Assembly: GCA_003151115.1 (NCBI GenBank)
Contig: PLWS01000003.1
Coordinates: 125,350-189,349 of the forward strand
Direction: 5' to 3'
Source: Vulcanimicrobiota bacterium
GTDB taxonomy: Bacteria > Vulcanimicrobiota > Vulcanimicrobiia > Vulcanimicrobiales > Vulcanimicrobiaceae
DNA: 64,000 nt
Each line of letters starts with the position of its first letter. The first letter of the stretch is position 1. The notes beneath the pieces were generated by a model that ran no database searches, was not told the DNA's origin, and saw only the letters and a list, made by a program, of their open reading frames with translations. Of this stretch, positions 39,845 through 49,789 are shown in pieces. Made by a program: the position numbers and the translations under genes.

Positions 39845-39921
39845 GGGCCATTAGCTCAGTTGGTTAGAGCGCATGCTTGATAAGCATGAGGTCCCTGGTT
39901 CGAGACCAGGATGGCCCACCA
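39845..39921 (+). tRNA. tRNA-Ile (GAT), CCA encoded
   Basis: GGGCCAT...CTTGATAAG...GTTCGAGAC...ATGGCCCACCA. Confidence 0.96.
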
Positions 39922-39927
39922 GCGCTC

Positions 39928-40248
39928 CTACGCCGGGCTCTGTGATTGACCCGGCGCCGAAACAATCGTCAGCACACGCGTCAGACCGGAGATTTCAAAC
40001 GATCGGCGCAAGCCCGGCCCGACGATGACGACGATATTTACGGGGTCGCCCCCTGCGGATGCAAAACTCCGGCGGTAACGCATCAGCAGGCTGAGAATAG
40101 TCGAGTCGATCGACGTAGCTGCGGAACAATCGATGATCACCCGATCCACGGCACCCGGTTCCGGCAATTGACTTTCGATCTCGGCGCGGCGGTAGATGTC
40201 GAGATCGCCTTCCAAGCGCAGGGTCGCCGTCTGCTCGTCTTCGCGCAC
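39928..40248 (-). CDS. STAS-domain protein (anti-sigma factor antagonist-like)
   Basis: ATLRLEGDLDIYRRAEIESQL...VIIDCSAATSIDSTILSLLMRYRRSF. Confidence 0.82.
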   Translation of the reverse strand: MREDEQTATLRLEGDLDIYRRAEIESQLPEPGAVDRVIIDCSAATSIDSTILSLLMRYRRSFASAGGDPVNIVVIVGPGLRRSFEISGLTRVLTIVSAPGQSQSPA

Positions 40249-40308
40249 CCCAAAGCGTAGCGCGAAAAACGTGGGCGCTCCTCTTGCCAGGTTGCTTTCG
40301 AGTGACTG

Positions 40309-41034
40309 TTATGGGCCCGGTTCGAAATAGTTTGACGGGAGTCTATTCGGAAACGTAAACCCCGACAGCGTATACTCGCCAAAATAATTCGCGTACTGGG
40401 AGTATTCGCGCTGGCGCAACTGCCAAACGACGTGATTCACAACCAGGAACGGACCCGCGTAGCCGAGTTCGACTTGAAAATCCGCCAATGGCGGTGCCTG
40501 ATTAGCATCGACGAAATTTATGTATCCGCTCACAATCAATTTCCACACATCTTGGGAAGCGACGTCGATCCAGATCGCTTTGATCGCGGGCTTGTTCTGC
40601 GCTAAGTTCCCGAAGACCAAACGGTAGCTGCGGTGCCCTTTGTATTCCTCGATATCCGCCACGTTGCACGTTATGTTGCCCAAGACGTGGACGCTCGTTA
40701 TGACCGGCAGATCGCGCGCGCCCTCCAAGGGAAGCCAGAGTGAACGGGCCTTCCCGTATGGCCCGAGCTCCGGCGGCCCCGGCTCCGCATGGTGCGTATA
40801 GATCGGAAGATAGTCGAAACGCTGGTCGAGTACGCGCGCCGTCCCGTCGTCGCGATAGTCGACGTGCGCCAAGCTGTAGAGAATGGGCAGATCATCCCCG
40901 GTAACCGAGATCCGTTCCTCGTAACTGATGTACGCCGGGTGTGCACCCTGTGCGTTGTGCCGCAGCGCGCCGTCAAAAATATCCCAGCACTGCTGACTGG
41001 AAAAGGCGGCCGCGAGCACCATTGCCGGAAACAT
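40309..41034 (-). CDS. Hypothetical secreted protein
   Basis: 241 aa, N-terminal signal-like MFPAMVLAAAFSS. Confidence 0.6.
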   Translation of the reverse strand: MFPAMVLAAAFSSQQCWDIFDGALRHNAQGAHPAYISYEERISVTGDDLPILYSLAHVDYRDDGTARVLDQRFDYLPIYTHHAEPGPPELGPYGKARSLWLPLEGARDLPVITSVHVLGNITCNVADIEEYKGHRSYRLVFGNLAQNKPAIKAIWIDVASQDVWKLIVSGYINFVDANQAPPLADFQVELGYAGPFLVVNHVVWQLRQREYSQYANYFGEYTLSGFTFPNRLPSNYFEPGP

Positions 41035-41112
41035 CGCTTGAGACTCCTACGTTTGATTATCGCACCGCGAGCAAGACCTGTTAAGGGGCGGGCCGAAAAA
41101 TCTGCGGCGCCT

Positions 41113-41185
41113 GGGGATGTAGCTCAGCTGGTAGAGCGCCTGCTTTGCAAGCAGGATGTCAGGGGTTCGAGTCCCCTCATCTCCA
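41113..41185 (+). tRNA. tRNA-Ala (TGC)
   Basis: GGGGATGTAGCTCAGCTGGTAGAGCGCCTGCTTTGCAAGCAGG...GGTTCGAGTCC. Confidence 0.96.
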
Positions 41186-41198
41186 AAGTCCCGGGTCT

Positions 41199-41274
41199 GG
41201 GGGCATAGCTCAGTTGGTAGAGCACTTGCATGGCATGCAAGGGGTCAGGAGTTCAAGTCTCCTTGCCTCCACCA
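41199..41274 (+). tRNA. tRNA-Ala (GGC), CCA encoded
   Basis: GGGGGCATAGCTCAGTTGGTAGAGCACTTGCATGGCATGCAAG...GTTCAAGTC...TGCCTCCACCA. Confidence 0.95.
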
Positions 41275-41278
41275 GATT

Positions 41279-42007
41279 TTAGGCGGCAGCGTCCTTTAGT
41301 CCCAAGATTTTCTGTCCTTCGATTGCCACGTGTTCTTCGATCGTTCGGTCGACGAGGGCGCGTGCAGATTCCGTCTCGGCCCGGGCGAGCAGCTGCGCAA
41401 ACTCCCACGAATCCTGCCGGGCACGCTTAAAGTCGCGCGCCATGCCCGCGTCGGCGAGACCGCCGAACCATCGTTGCGTGAACGAGAGTTCCGCTCCGTA
41501 CGCATCGGCGATGCGCCGCCGGACAAGCGGCATGTTTAAGCGCAGCACATCATCGATTCGAACGTAATCTTCATAACAATCGGTGGAGTCCACGTCGATC
41601 CCGGCGGCTATGACCGCGTACGGCAGATCACGCTTCATGTGTGCGTTGATGCCGAGCATCAGGCATTGGAACACGCCGCTTCTCTCATCGCATGCGTCGA
41701 ACGATTGTTGCCAGGCAATCGGAACGCTCGAATGATTCCCTGCAACGCGATCCGCAAGAGCGCGGCGGTATTCGTTTGCAAACGCGATGACGTACCGAGT
41801 CATTGCCGCGCAGTCCCCAAAAACGCCTTGCTCAATCCATTGCGCGATCGTACCGGTGGTTGCGACATACGCCATCACAAACAGCCCGCGCAGATCTCGC
41901 GTACTGCGGAACTGGCGGTCCAGCGCGGCCAATCCAGCAGCGACATCGCCGATCGAATGAAATGGCGGCGGCACTTTGAGTGCCTTCCGGCATGTCAGTA
42001 TGTGCAA
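41279..42007 (-). CDS. DUF5995-like protein
   Basis: GLFVMAYVATTGTIAQWI...FANEYRRALAD...AWQQSFDACDE...CLMLGINAHMKRDLPYAV. Confidence 0.7.
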   Translation of the reverse strand: MHILTCRKALKVPPPFHSIGDVAAGLAALDRQFRSTRDLRGLFVMAYVATTGTIAQWIEQGVFGDCAAMTRYVIAFANEYRRALADRVAGNHSSVPIAWQQSFDACDERSGVFQCLMLGINAHMKRDLPYAVIAAGIDVDSTDCYEDYVRIDDVLRLNMPLVRRRIADAYGAELSFTQRWFGGLADAGMARDFKRARQDSWEFAQLLARAETESARALVDRTIEEHVAIEGQKILGLKDAAA

Positions 42008-42122
42008 ATACTCGCCCTGCTAAAGAGCGCGAGCGGCCAAAGGCCCCTCGCTTGCTTCGAGCGCTATTGGGCGGCGCCGGGCTCCTTGCCTTCAGCGCTT
42101 GCATAAGCGTATACTTTTCGTC

Positions 42123-42450
42123 GCGGAGCACGCTGGATGGCCGCGCCGCGAGGCGAGGAAAGTCCGGGCTTCACCAGGGCAAGGTGCAGGATAACGTCCT
42201 GTCGGGGCAACTCGAAGGAAAGTGCCACAGAAACATACCGCCGCAAGGTAAGGTTGAAATCGTGAGGTAAGAGCTCACGGAGTTGCGCGGTGACGCGCGC
42301 TCGGGCAAACCCCACCTGAAGCAAGACGCTCGTCCCCCTCACCGGGGCGGATGCCCTCCGATGAGCATGAGTCGCAACGAGGCGCGCGGTAACGCGCGTC
42401 CCAGAGAGATGGCCGTCATCTACAGAATCCGGCTTACAGGCGTGCTCCGC
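42123..42450 (+). ncRNA. rnpB: RNase P RNA, class A
   Basis: GAGGAAAGTCCGGGCT, ACAGAAACATACCGCC, AGAGAGATGGCCGTC...ACAGAATCCGGCTTACAGGC; P1 GCGGAGCACG/CGTGCTCCGC. Confidence 0.96.
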
Positions 42451-42488
42451 AACTAAACGGGGGCCGGACCGCGTTGTAGCAAAAGAAT

Positions 42489-42896
42489 ATGACAATGACC
42501 CAACAGCAATTTACTCCGGAAATGACCGTCGACGACGCCTTCAAAATGCATGCCGGCGCGCGCCGCGTTTTTGCGAAATTCCATTTAGGCGGCTGCTCGA
42601 ATTGCGCGATTAGCGAAACGCATACGATCGGCGCGATTAGCGAAGACTACGGCATCCCGTTGCCGATGCTGCTCGAGAGCCTCAACGCGCTCTGGGATCA
42701 GGGAAGCCTCTCCGTCGGTGACAAGGTTCGCATTCCCGACGAGATCCGGGCGAAGATCCCGCAGCTCGCCGACGTCCCCGAAGTCGGCGAAATCAAGAGC
42801 GTCGAAAGCGGCGCTTACACTGCGGAGTTTGGCGAAGTTCGTCTACAGGGTCTGGCCGAAGATTTTCTGCCCCTAACGGCCGGCGCCACGGCCTAA
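42489..42896 (+). CDS. DUF1858-domain protein
   Basis: FTPEMTVDDAFKMHAGARRVFAKFHLGGCSNCAISETHTIGAISEDYGI. Confidence 0.75.
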   Translation: MTMTQQQFTPEMTVDDAFKMHAGARRVFAKFHLGGCSNCAISETHTIGAISEDYGIPLPMLLESLNALWDQGSLSVGDKVRIPDEIRAKIPQLADVPEVGEIKSVESGAYTAEFGEVRLQGLAEDFLPLTAGATA

Positions 42897-42910
42897 CGGC
42901 CGGCTTCCAG

Positions 42911-43306
42911 CTAAAGCGGCCGCCGGGACGAATAGCTCTCGTCCATCGGGTGCCAGTAGCCGATCTCCGGCTCGCCCGCTTTCCAGCACAGATAGACCGC
43001 TCGCCCTTCACGCATCGACGGAAAATCGAGTAGCCCCAGGTCCACGTCTTTGAGCAGGCAGCCATATGCCTCGATGCGGTTGATGATGCGTACGATCTCC
43101 GCTTTTTGCTCGCTGAACCGGCTGGGCAGGAAGGGCGAGCGCGGAACCGCCATCCGGATCGGCGGCGACGGCTCGACGCCGCGGAGCGTCGTTTCACTTT
43201 CGAGCAGTTTGATCGCCAGGTCGCGCCGCTTCTGCCAAAGCTCTTCCACCAAAGGGGCGACCTTCGGGATGAGGGCGTTGGCCTTTTCGGGCGAAAACAG
43301 TTTCAT
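42911..43306 (-). CDS. DUF2203 family protein
   Basis: MKLFSPEKANALIPKVAPLVEEL...VDLGLLDFPSMREGRAVYLCWKAGEPEIGYWHPMDE. Confidence 0.85.
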   Translation of the reverse strand: MKLFSPEKANALIPKVAPLVEELWQKRRDLAIKLLESETTLRGVEPSPPIRMAVPRSPFLPSRFSEQKAEIVRIINRIEAYGCLLKDVDLGLLDFPSMREGRAVYLCWKAGEPEIGYWHPMDESYSSRRPL

Positions 43307-43333
43307 GCAGATCAAACGCTCCGGAGAATCCGT

Positions 43334-43747
43334 ATGGTTCTTCCCCAGGAACATGGCGTGAGCATCCTCGGGCGGCAGCTCGCCGTGGAAGTCGTCGCGT
43401 TCGGATTCAAGCACGGCGTCCCGGCCGGCCTCGACCTGCTTTTCGACGTCCGGTTTCTGCGCAATCCCAACTACGAGCCCGAACTCGAGCCTCTCACCGG
43501 CTTCGATCCGGCCGTGGCCGCATACATCGCCGCCGATCCGTCCACCGCGCCGTTCTTGGAACGGCTCTTCGATTTGATCGATTTCTTGGTGCCGCGTTAT
43601 GCCGAGGATCGCGACGGCCTGAAAATCGGCGTCGGCTGCACGGGCGGACAACACCGCTCTGTCTATATTGCGCGCCGCTTGACTACGCATCTGGAATCCG
43701 CCGGCGACGTGCGCGTGCGCCTCGAAACTCGGGACACCGCAAAATGA
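43334..43747 (+). CDS. RapZ C-terminal domain protein (no N-terminal P-loop domain)
   Basis: EVVAFGFKHGVPAGLDLLFDVRFLRNPNYEPELEPLTGFDPAV...GVGCTGGQHRSVYIARRL; adjacent to yvcK. Confidence 0.85.
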   Translation: MVLPQEHGVSILGRQLAVEVVAFGFKHGVPAGLDLLFDVRFLRNPNYEPELEPLTGFDPAVAAYIAADPSTAPFLERLFDLIDFLVPRYAEDRDGLKIGVGCTGGQHRSVYIARRLTTHLESAGDVRVRLETRDTAK

Positions 43748-45096
43748 AGTCGCGCCGCTTGCAGTCGCTCCCGCCGGCGCTCCGCTGGGCCTACCCGGGG
43801 CTGGGCGTAAAGCGCTGGCTGATTGTGGTGATCGTCGGAATTCTTTTGCTGGTCAACGGCGTCGATCGTTACTTGGTCGCCGAAGGCGCCGGCGTCAACG
43901 CCAATGAGTGGATCGACAGTTTCGTTTCGGATTATTTTGCGCCGTCGAACCTCGCGTGGATCTTCGCTCTGCTGGGGATCGCGCTGATCTTTTTGGGCAT
44001 CCGGCAGTGGCTGATCGCTATTCTGCGCGCGAGCGGAACCGGCGGACGCGACAACATCATCGACTCGCTCATGGAGATGCGCCTGAAGCACGGCTACAAA
44101 ATCGTCGCCGTCGGTGGCGGCACCGGCCTCTCCACACTTTTGCGCGGACTGAAACGAAAGACGAGCAATCTCACCGCTGTCGTGACGGTGAGCGACGACG
44201 GTGGGAGTTCCGGGCGTTTGCAAAAGGAACTCGGCGTGCTGCCGCCCGGGGACGTGCGCAACTGTTTGGTCGCACTTGCCGACGACGAAGCGATGGTTAC
44301 CGATCTCTTCAAGTACCGTTTCAGCGAAGGCGAGGGCTTGAGCGGCCACTCTTTCGGAAACTTATTCCTTGCCGCCATGAGCGGCATCACCGGAAACTTC
44401 GATAAGGCGATCAAAGAATCGAGCCGCGTGCTCAACATCAAGGGACGCGTTTTACCCTCGACGCTGGGCATCGTACGGTTATGCGCGCGCCTGGAGGACG
44501 GATCGGTCGTTGAGGGCGAGTCCAACATCTCCATGTCCGGCCAGCGCATAAAACAAGTCTTCTTCGATCCGCCCTACGCTGCGCCGCTGGCCGAAGTCAT
44601 TTCTGCGATCGCCGAAGCCGACGCAATCGTTCTGGGACCGGGAAGTTTGTTCACGTCGATCGTTCCCAACGTCTTGGTTGACCGGATCGCACACGAAATC
44701 GCTGCATCGCCGGCGGTGAAGATCTACGTCTGCAACGTGATGACGCAGCCAGGTGAAACCGACGGGATGACAGCCAGCGATCACGTCGAGGCACTGATGG
44801 AAAACGCCGGCGCGAAGATTTGCGACTACGCGATCGTCAACGACGAACCGCCCTCGAAACTGCGCGAGGTCTACGCCAAGGAAGGGCAGATACCCGTGAC
44901 GGCCGACGTCGATCGCATTCGCGAGCTAGGCGTCACGCCGGTGCGCGCGCAGATGATCAGCGAGACCGTGAACGTGCGTCACGATCCCGAAAAGCTCGGC
45001 GAACAGGTTCTGGGCGTGATCGATCGCGCGGTCGCGCACCGCGCCTCCTACGTCAAACCGGCGCAGGTCTACAAACGCTCGAATTCCCCGGCCTAA
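43744..45096 (+). CDS. yvcK: YvcK/CofD-like gluconeogenesis factor
   Basis: IVAVGGGTGLSTLLRGLKRKTSNLTAVVTVSDDGGSSGRLQKELGVLPPGDVRNCLVALAD; N-terminal TM segments. Confidence 0.93.
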   Translation: MKSRRLQSLPPALRWAYPGLGVKRWLIVVIVGILLLVNGVDRYLVAEGAGVNANEWIDSFVSDYFAPSNLAWIFALLGIALIFLGIRQWLIAILRASGTGGRDNIIDSLMEMRLKHGYKIVAVGGGTGLSTLLRGLKRKTSNLTAVVTVSDDGGSSGRLQKELGVLPPGDVRNCLVALADDEAMVTDLFKYRFSEGEGLSGHSFGNLFLAAMSGITGNFDKAIKESSRVLNIKGRVLPSTLGIVRLCARLEDGSVVEGESNISMSGQRIKQVFFDPPYAAPLAEVISAIAEADAIVLGPGSLFTSIVPNVLVDRIAHEIAASPAVKIYVCNVMTQPGETDGMTASDHVEALMENAGAKICDYAIVNDEPPSKLREVYAKEGQIPVTADVDRIRELGVTPVRAQMISETVNVRHDPEKLGEQVLGVIDRAVAHRASYVKPAQVYKRSNSPA

Positions 45097-45099
45097 GCG

Positions 45100-45432
45100 T
45101 TAGAGTTTTGTCAGACTGATCGAGAGGTTAAGCGGTTTGTCGGGCTCGAGCCGCGCCGGCGCGCTGTAGTCTTTGTAACCAGCCGCCGTGATGACGACGT
45201 CGACGTCGCCTGCGGGAACCTGCGCGAACGAAAATTTTCCCTGCGCGTCGGTTGTCGCCGTCAGCACCGTATCGACGGTGACGGTCGCGCCCGCGACAGG
45301 CTGATTGGTTGCCGCGTCGAGTACGACGCCTTGCATCGCGTTGTAGGTTCCGCCCGGCGGTAGGGCGCTGTCGTTGCACGCGGCTAGCGCGAGAACTGCG
45401 AATATAGCGCCCAAGAGACGTGAACGCGTCAT
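45100..45432 (-). CDS. Carboxypeptidase-regulatory-like (CarbopepD_reg) lipoprotein
   Basis: Lipobox-like LAACNDS; VVLDAATNQPVAGATVTVDTVLTATTDAQGKFSFAQVPAGDVDVVITAAGYK. Confidence 0.82.
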   Translation of the reverse strand: MTRSRLLGAIFAVLALAACNDSALPPGGTYNAMQGVVLDAATNQPVAGATVTVDTVLTATTDAQGKFSFAQVPAGDVDVVITAAGYKDYSAPARLEPDKPLNLSISLTKL

Positions 45433-45548
45433 GATGGCTCCCCTCTTCTTTTAGTATACGGCCGGCACCCGGCAAAACGATCGAGCGGAGGGCCATCCCC
45501 AGGGCGCGCGGAAGCCGATTTCCTCTCAATCAGCTCTGGAGGTTTCCC

Positions 45549-46949
45549 TTGGCGACCATAGCCACGGACCGGCGCGCGGGTATGCGTTACTACGACGACG
45601 CCCTGCAAGCCATTGGCAAAACGCCGCTCATTCGGCTGAACAAGGTTACCGCCGGCGCGCAGTGTTTGGTGCTCGCCAAGGTGGAGTACATGAACCCCGG
45701 CGGCAGCGTGAAAGATCGGCCTGCGCTCACGATGCTCGAGGCCGCCGAAAAGGCCGGTCACCTGAAACCCGGCGGAACGATCGTGGAGCCGACCAGCGGA
45801 AACACCGGTTCGGGCCTTGCGATGGCGGCCGCTATCCGCGGTTACCGCTGCATTCTGGTCATGCCCGACAAAATGTCCAAAGAAAAAGTCGATCTGCTGC
45901 GCGCATACGGCGCCGAAGTCGTGGTGACGCCGACCAACGTGCCGAACGAATCTCCCGAATCCTACTACGGCGTTGCGAACAGGCTGGCGTCGGAGATTGC
46001 CGGCGCGTTCCAGCCAAATCAATTTCACAACATGCACAATCCCGAAGCTCACTATCAGACCACCGGGCCCGAGATTTGGGACGCGACGGCCGGACACGTT
46101 ACGCATCTGGTGGCCGGCATCGGCACGGGCGGAACGATTTCTGGCACGGCGCGCTACCTCAAGGAACAGAATCCGAAAATCTACGTGGTCGGCGCTGACC
46201 CCGAAGGATCGATCTATTCCGGGGATACGCCGAAATCATTTGCGGTCGAAGGCATCGGCATGAATTACTTGCCCGAAACGGTCGACTTGAAAGTCATCGA
46301 CGAGATCGTGCGCGTTTCCGATCGCGAGTCGTTCCTCATGGCCCGGCGCATTACGCGCGAGGAAGGGCTGCTCGTCGGCGGATCGTCCGGAACAGCTGCA
46401 GTGGCAGCCGTCAAGCTTGCGGCGACGCTACCGAAAGACTCCGTGCTCGTCGTGGTCTTCCCCGATTCCGGCCGCGGCTATATGTCGAAGATTTTCAACG
46501 ACGAGTGGATGATCGCCAACGGTTTCTTGGCCGAAGGCAAACGCCGCGCGACCGTGGGCGACGTGCTGCGCAGCAAACGTCCTCTGCCGCCGATGATCAC
46601 GGTCAAAGACACCGACGTGGTCAAAGACGCGCTCGACCTTCTCCGTCAATACGAAATATCGCAGATTCCGGTGATGCGCGACCACGAACAGATCGGCAGC
46701 ATCAATGACGTCGCGGTGATGCAGGCGGTCTTCGATCGATCGGACATCATCCACAAGCCGGTCAGCGAAGTCATGGGCAGCCCTTTCCCGGTGCTCGATC
46801 AAAGCGAGGCGATCGAGCTGGCCTACAAGCTTTTGACGCTCGCGAATCATGCGGTCGTCGTTACCGACGACGGAGACCCCATCGGCGTGCTAACGCGCCA
46901 AGACATCATCAGTTATCTCTCGACCTCATCCGAGCCGCTGAAACGCTAA
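45549..46949 (+). CDS. Cystathionine beta-synthase with C-terminal CBS-domain pair
   Basis: YYDDALQAIGKTPLIRLNKV...YMNPGGSVKDRPAL...EPTSGNTGSGLA...GIGTGGTISG; CBS repeats. Confidence 0.92.
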   Translation: MATIATDRRAGMRYYDDALQAIGKTPLIRLNKVTAGAQCLVLAKVEYMNPGGSVKDRPALTMLEAAEKAGHLKPGGTIVEPTSGNTGSGLAMAAAIRGYRCILVMPDKMSKEKVDLLRAYGAEVVVTPTNVPNESPESYYGVANRLASEIAGAFQPNQFHNMHNPEAHYQTTGPEIWDATAGHVTHLVAGIGTGGTISGTARYLKEQNPKIYVVGADPEGSIYSGDTPKSFAVEGIGMNYLPETVDLKVIDEIVRVSDRESFLMARRITREEGLLVGGSSGTAAVAAVKLAATLPKDSVLVVVFPDSGRGYMSKIFNDEWMIANGFLAEGKRRATVGDVLRSKRPLPPMITVKDTDVVKDALDLLRQYEISQIPVMRDHEQIGSINDVAVMQAVFDRSDIIHKPVSEVMGSPFPVLDQSEAIELAYKLLTLANHAVVVTDDGDPIGVLTRQDIISYLSTSSEPLKR

Positions 46950-46952
46950 CGT

Positions 46953-48110
46953 ATGAAGTTCAGCACCAGGGCCATCCACGCCGGACAGGGCGCCGATCCC
47001 GCGACGGGCGCGACGATCGTGCCGATTTACCAAACATCCACGTACACGCAGGAAGCCGTCGGCGTTCACAAAGGCTTCGACTACAGCCGCACGGCCAATC
47101 CGACCCGGCGCGCGCTCGAAACGCAGCTCGCCGCACTTGAAAACGCGCGCTTCGGCTGCGCCTTCTCGAGCGGGGTCGCCGCCACCGCAGCCGTCGTCGG
47201 CGTGCTCTCGTCGGGCGATCACGTCATTGTATCCGACGATCTCTACGGTGGCACGTACCGCCTGTTTTCGAACGTGTTCGGACGCTACGGCCTGCAATTC
47301 ACCTACATGGATATGACCGACCCCGAGGCTGTCCGCAAAGCGCTCCGCCCCAGCACGAAAATGATCTGGATCGAAACGCCCACCAATCCCATGCTGACGC
47401 TCGTCGACATCCGCGCCATTGCAAACGCGGCGCCCGATGTTATCGTCGCCGTCGACAACACGTTTGCGTCGCCCTATTTCCAGCGGCCGCTCGAATTAGG
47501 AGCCGACGTCGTCGTGCACTCGACCACCAAATATATCGGCGGACACAGCGACGTCGTCGGCGGCGCCGCCATCACCGACGACAAGGATCTCTACGAGACA
47601 ATCAAATTTCAGCAAAACTCGGCCGGCGGCGTTCCCGGCCCGCACGACGCGTGGCTCACGATGCGCGGAGCAAAAACGCTCGCGCTCCGGATGCGCGAAC
47701 ACGCCAAAAACGCGCAGGCGGTGGCGGAATTTTTGGAAGCGCGCCCAGACGTCGATCGCGTGTATTATCCCGGCCTCGCTTCGCACCCGCAGCACGAGCT
47801 CGCGAAACGTCAGATGAGCGGATTTGGCGGCATGGTTTCGTTCACACTCAAAGGTGACGATGCGCGCGCGCTGGCGTTTGCGAACTCGCTGAAGTACTTC
47901 AGTCTCGCCGAAAGCCTCGGCGGGGTAGAATCGCTCATCTGCCATCCCGCGCGCATGACGCACGGCTCTATTCCCAAAGAAGAGCGCGAGCAGCGCGGTC
48001 TCACCGATCGTCTGTTGAGACTTTCGGTCGGAATCGAAGATATCGAGGATTTGATCGCAGACCTGCAAAGCGCTCTGGAAGCGCAACAGCCTCAGCCGGC
48101 TTCAGTCTAG
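46953..48110 (+). CDS. Cystathionine gamma-synthase/lyase (PLP Cys/Met metabolism)
   Basis: FSTRAIHAGQGADPATGATIVPIYQTSTYTQEAVG...FDYSRTANPTR...VVHSTTKYIGGHSDVVGG. Confidence 0.93.
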   Translation: MKFSTRAIHAGQGADPATGATIVPIYQTSTYTQEAVGVHKGFDYSRTANPTRRALETQLAALENARFGCAFSSGVAATAAVVGVLSSGDHVIVSDDLYGGTYRLFSNVFGRYGLQFTYMDMTDPEAVRKALRPSTKMIWIETPTNPMLTLVDIRAIANAAPDVIVAVDNTFASPYFQRPLELGADVVVHSTTKYIGGHSDVVGGAAITDDKDLYETIKFQQNSAGGVPGPHDAWLTMRGAKTLALRMREHAKNAQAVAEFLEARPDVDRVYYPGLASHPQHELAKRQMSGFGGMVSFTLKGDDARALAFANSLKYFSLAESLGGVESLICHPARMTHGSIPKEEREQRGLTDRLLRLSVGIEDIEDLIADLQSALEAQQPQPASV

Positions 48111-48695
48111 TTACCGGCCCCTGGGGTAGAGCACACCGGACGCGTTTGCTAGGGCCTTTTTTGCCGCCGGCTCGTCCAGCACGCCATAGCGCCCGGTGAT
48201 CGCGAGCAGCACGCCGCGCGTGCCGTCGGCCCACACGTATTCGAAACGCTTGAGGGTGTCGAAACCCGATCCCATGGTCAGCTCTTCCCAATAGGCCGGC
48301 ATTCCGTTGGTGAGTTTTGTAACCTCGTGCTTCTTGAAAAACACGTCGCCATTGTCACGCGCTTCGTTTTCGGAGACCATCTCGAAGCCGTCGAGAGTTC
48401 CGTCGTGATTTTCCATCGTGATCGTGATCGTGAGTTGTTCGCGTTTGCCCGGATTGGCAACCCATGCGGCCACTACCGTCGACTGATCGAACTGTGCCGG
48501 ATCGTGGGCCGCCAGCGGCAGGCGGTAGAATTCAGGCGGCGCCGTGAACGACATCGCGGGATCGTGGTACTCACTCGGAGACGGCGTCGGCGACGCTTCC
48601 GGCGTAGCCGGCGTGAAACGCTGCGCGAAGGTTTGCACCGGCGCGGTGAAAGCGCACATCAAGCAGAACGCTAATCCAAGAGCGAGGCGGTTCAC
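48111..48695 (-). CDS. Hypothetical secreted protein
   Basis: 194 aa with signal peptide. Confidence 0.6.
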   Translation of the reverse strand: MNRLALGLAFCLMCAFTAPVQTFAQRFTPATPEASPTPSPSEYHDPAMSFTAPPEFYRLPLAAHDPAQFDQSTVVAAWVANPGKREQLTITITMENHDGTLDGFEMVSENEARDNGDVFFKKHEVTKLTNGMPAYWEELTMGSGFDTLKRFEYVWADGTRGVLLAITGRYGVLDEPAAKKALANASGVLYPRGR

Positions 48696-49735
48696 TGCGA
48701 CTCCAAAACTCTGGCAAGGGCCGGCATCGAGATTTCGTAACGGTATCCCACGTTTCGATGATCGTCATCGAATTCTTCGTGGCGCACCTCTAGGCCGAGT
48801 TCGCGCATGCGCGACGCCATAACGCGCGCGCCCACATCCAGCCCGTACTCGTCTTTGCGGCCGCAGTCGATGTAACGCAAGCGCAGCCTCGCCAGTTCCG
48901 CTTTTTTCTCCAGGCACATCCGGGCCGGGTCGAACTGCAGCCACCGATCGAAGACGGCCCGATTCAGCTCACCGGTTTCGCGCTGCAGCGGCAGGTCCAG
49001 ATCGAAGGCCTTCGCACTGCGCGGCGAGTATGCGGCGGCATACCCGAGCATCTCGATCGTCGCGTATTCCGCGGGCTGCCGCTTGTTTAGCCCTTCAAAA
49101 TGAGCGACGAACGCTTCGATGTTCCAGCCGTGTTTTTCCAACGTCCGGTGAACCGGCGGAAACGAAATGGGATGCGCGTATTCGAAATAGGAGTCGCCGC
49201 TATGCGATGCAAAGGCGGCAAACGTTCCCGGGTATTGCATCGAAAGGTAGAGCGATCCAAAACCGCCCGACGATTTTCCGAAGACCGCGCGGCCGCCCTC
49301 GGCTGCGATCGTTCGATACGTCTTGTCGACGTGTCCGATCACGTCGCGAACCGTATAGGTCGCGTAATCGCCGTTGTGGATCGAGTTGACGTATTGCGAT
49401 CCGCCCAACCGCGTGAATCCGTCGACGATAACCAGTATCACCGGCGGCATGCGTTTCGCGGAAACGAGCCGATCGATCCATTGGACGACGTTGGTTTCCC
49501 ACGGGCGAGAACCGACGAGCGCGGCGGCGTCACCGGTATACCCGTGCAGGCAATAAAGCACCGGGTACCGGCGCGAGCCTTGCGCATCGTATCCCGGAGG
49601 CAAATACGCGACGACAGGCCTTTCGCTCGGGTCGCCGAGCGGATTGCCTTTGAGCGCCGCGCTCTCGAGGAACTCGACGCGGACGTCGCCCTCCAGCTGC
49701 ATTAGGCGCGCGAGCGGCGATTTCGTTTCGTTCAT
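48692..49735 (-). CDS. Esterase (esterase D/Fes-like alpha-beta hydrolase)
   Basis: VAYLPPGYDAQGSRRYPVLYCLHGYTGD...RAVFGKSSGGFGSLYLSM...HEEFDDDHRNVGYRY. Confidence 0.85.
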   Translation of the reverse strand: MNETKSPLARLMQLEGDVRVEFLESAALKGNPLGDPSERPVVAYLPPGYDAQGSRRYPVLYCLHGYTGDAAALVGSRPWETNVVQWIDRLVSAKRMPPVILVIVDGFTRLGGSQYVNSIHNGDYATYTVRDVIGHVDKTYRTIAAEGGRAVFGKSSGGFGSLYLSMQYPGTFAAFASHSGDSYFEYAHPISFPPVHRTLEKHGWNIEAFVAHFEGLNKRQPAEYATIEMLGYAAAYSPRSAKAFDLDLPLQRETGELNRAVFDRWLQFDPARMCLEKKAELARLRLRYIDCGRKDEYGLDVGARVMASRMRELGLEVRHEEFDDDHRNVGYRYEISMPALARVLESQ

Positions 49736-49789
49736 TCATCGAGCGATTTCGCCGCCAGGTCCGTTAGTCACTACCCCGAAGGTCGGCGC

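Noticed and set aside
45433-45548. Possible SAM/SAH riboswitch upstream of cystathionine beta-synthase
   Set aside because: Could not match conserved cores of SAM-I, SAM-II/V or SAH motifs; a covariance-model search would be needed.
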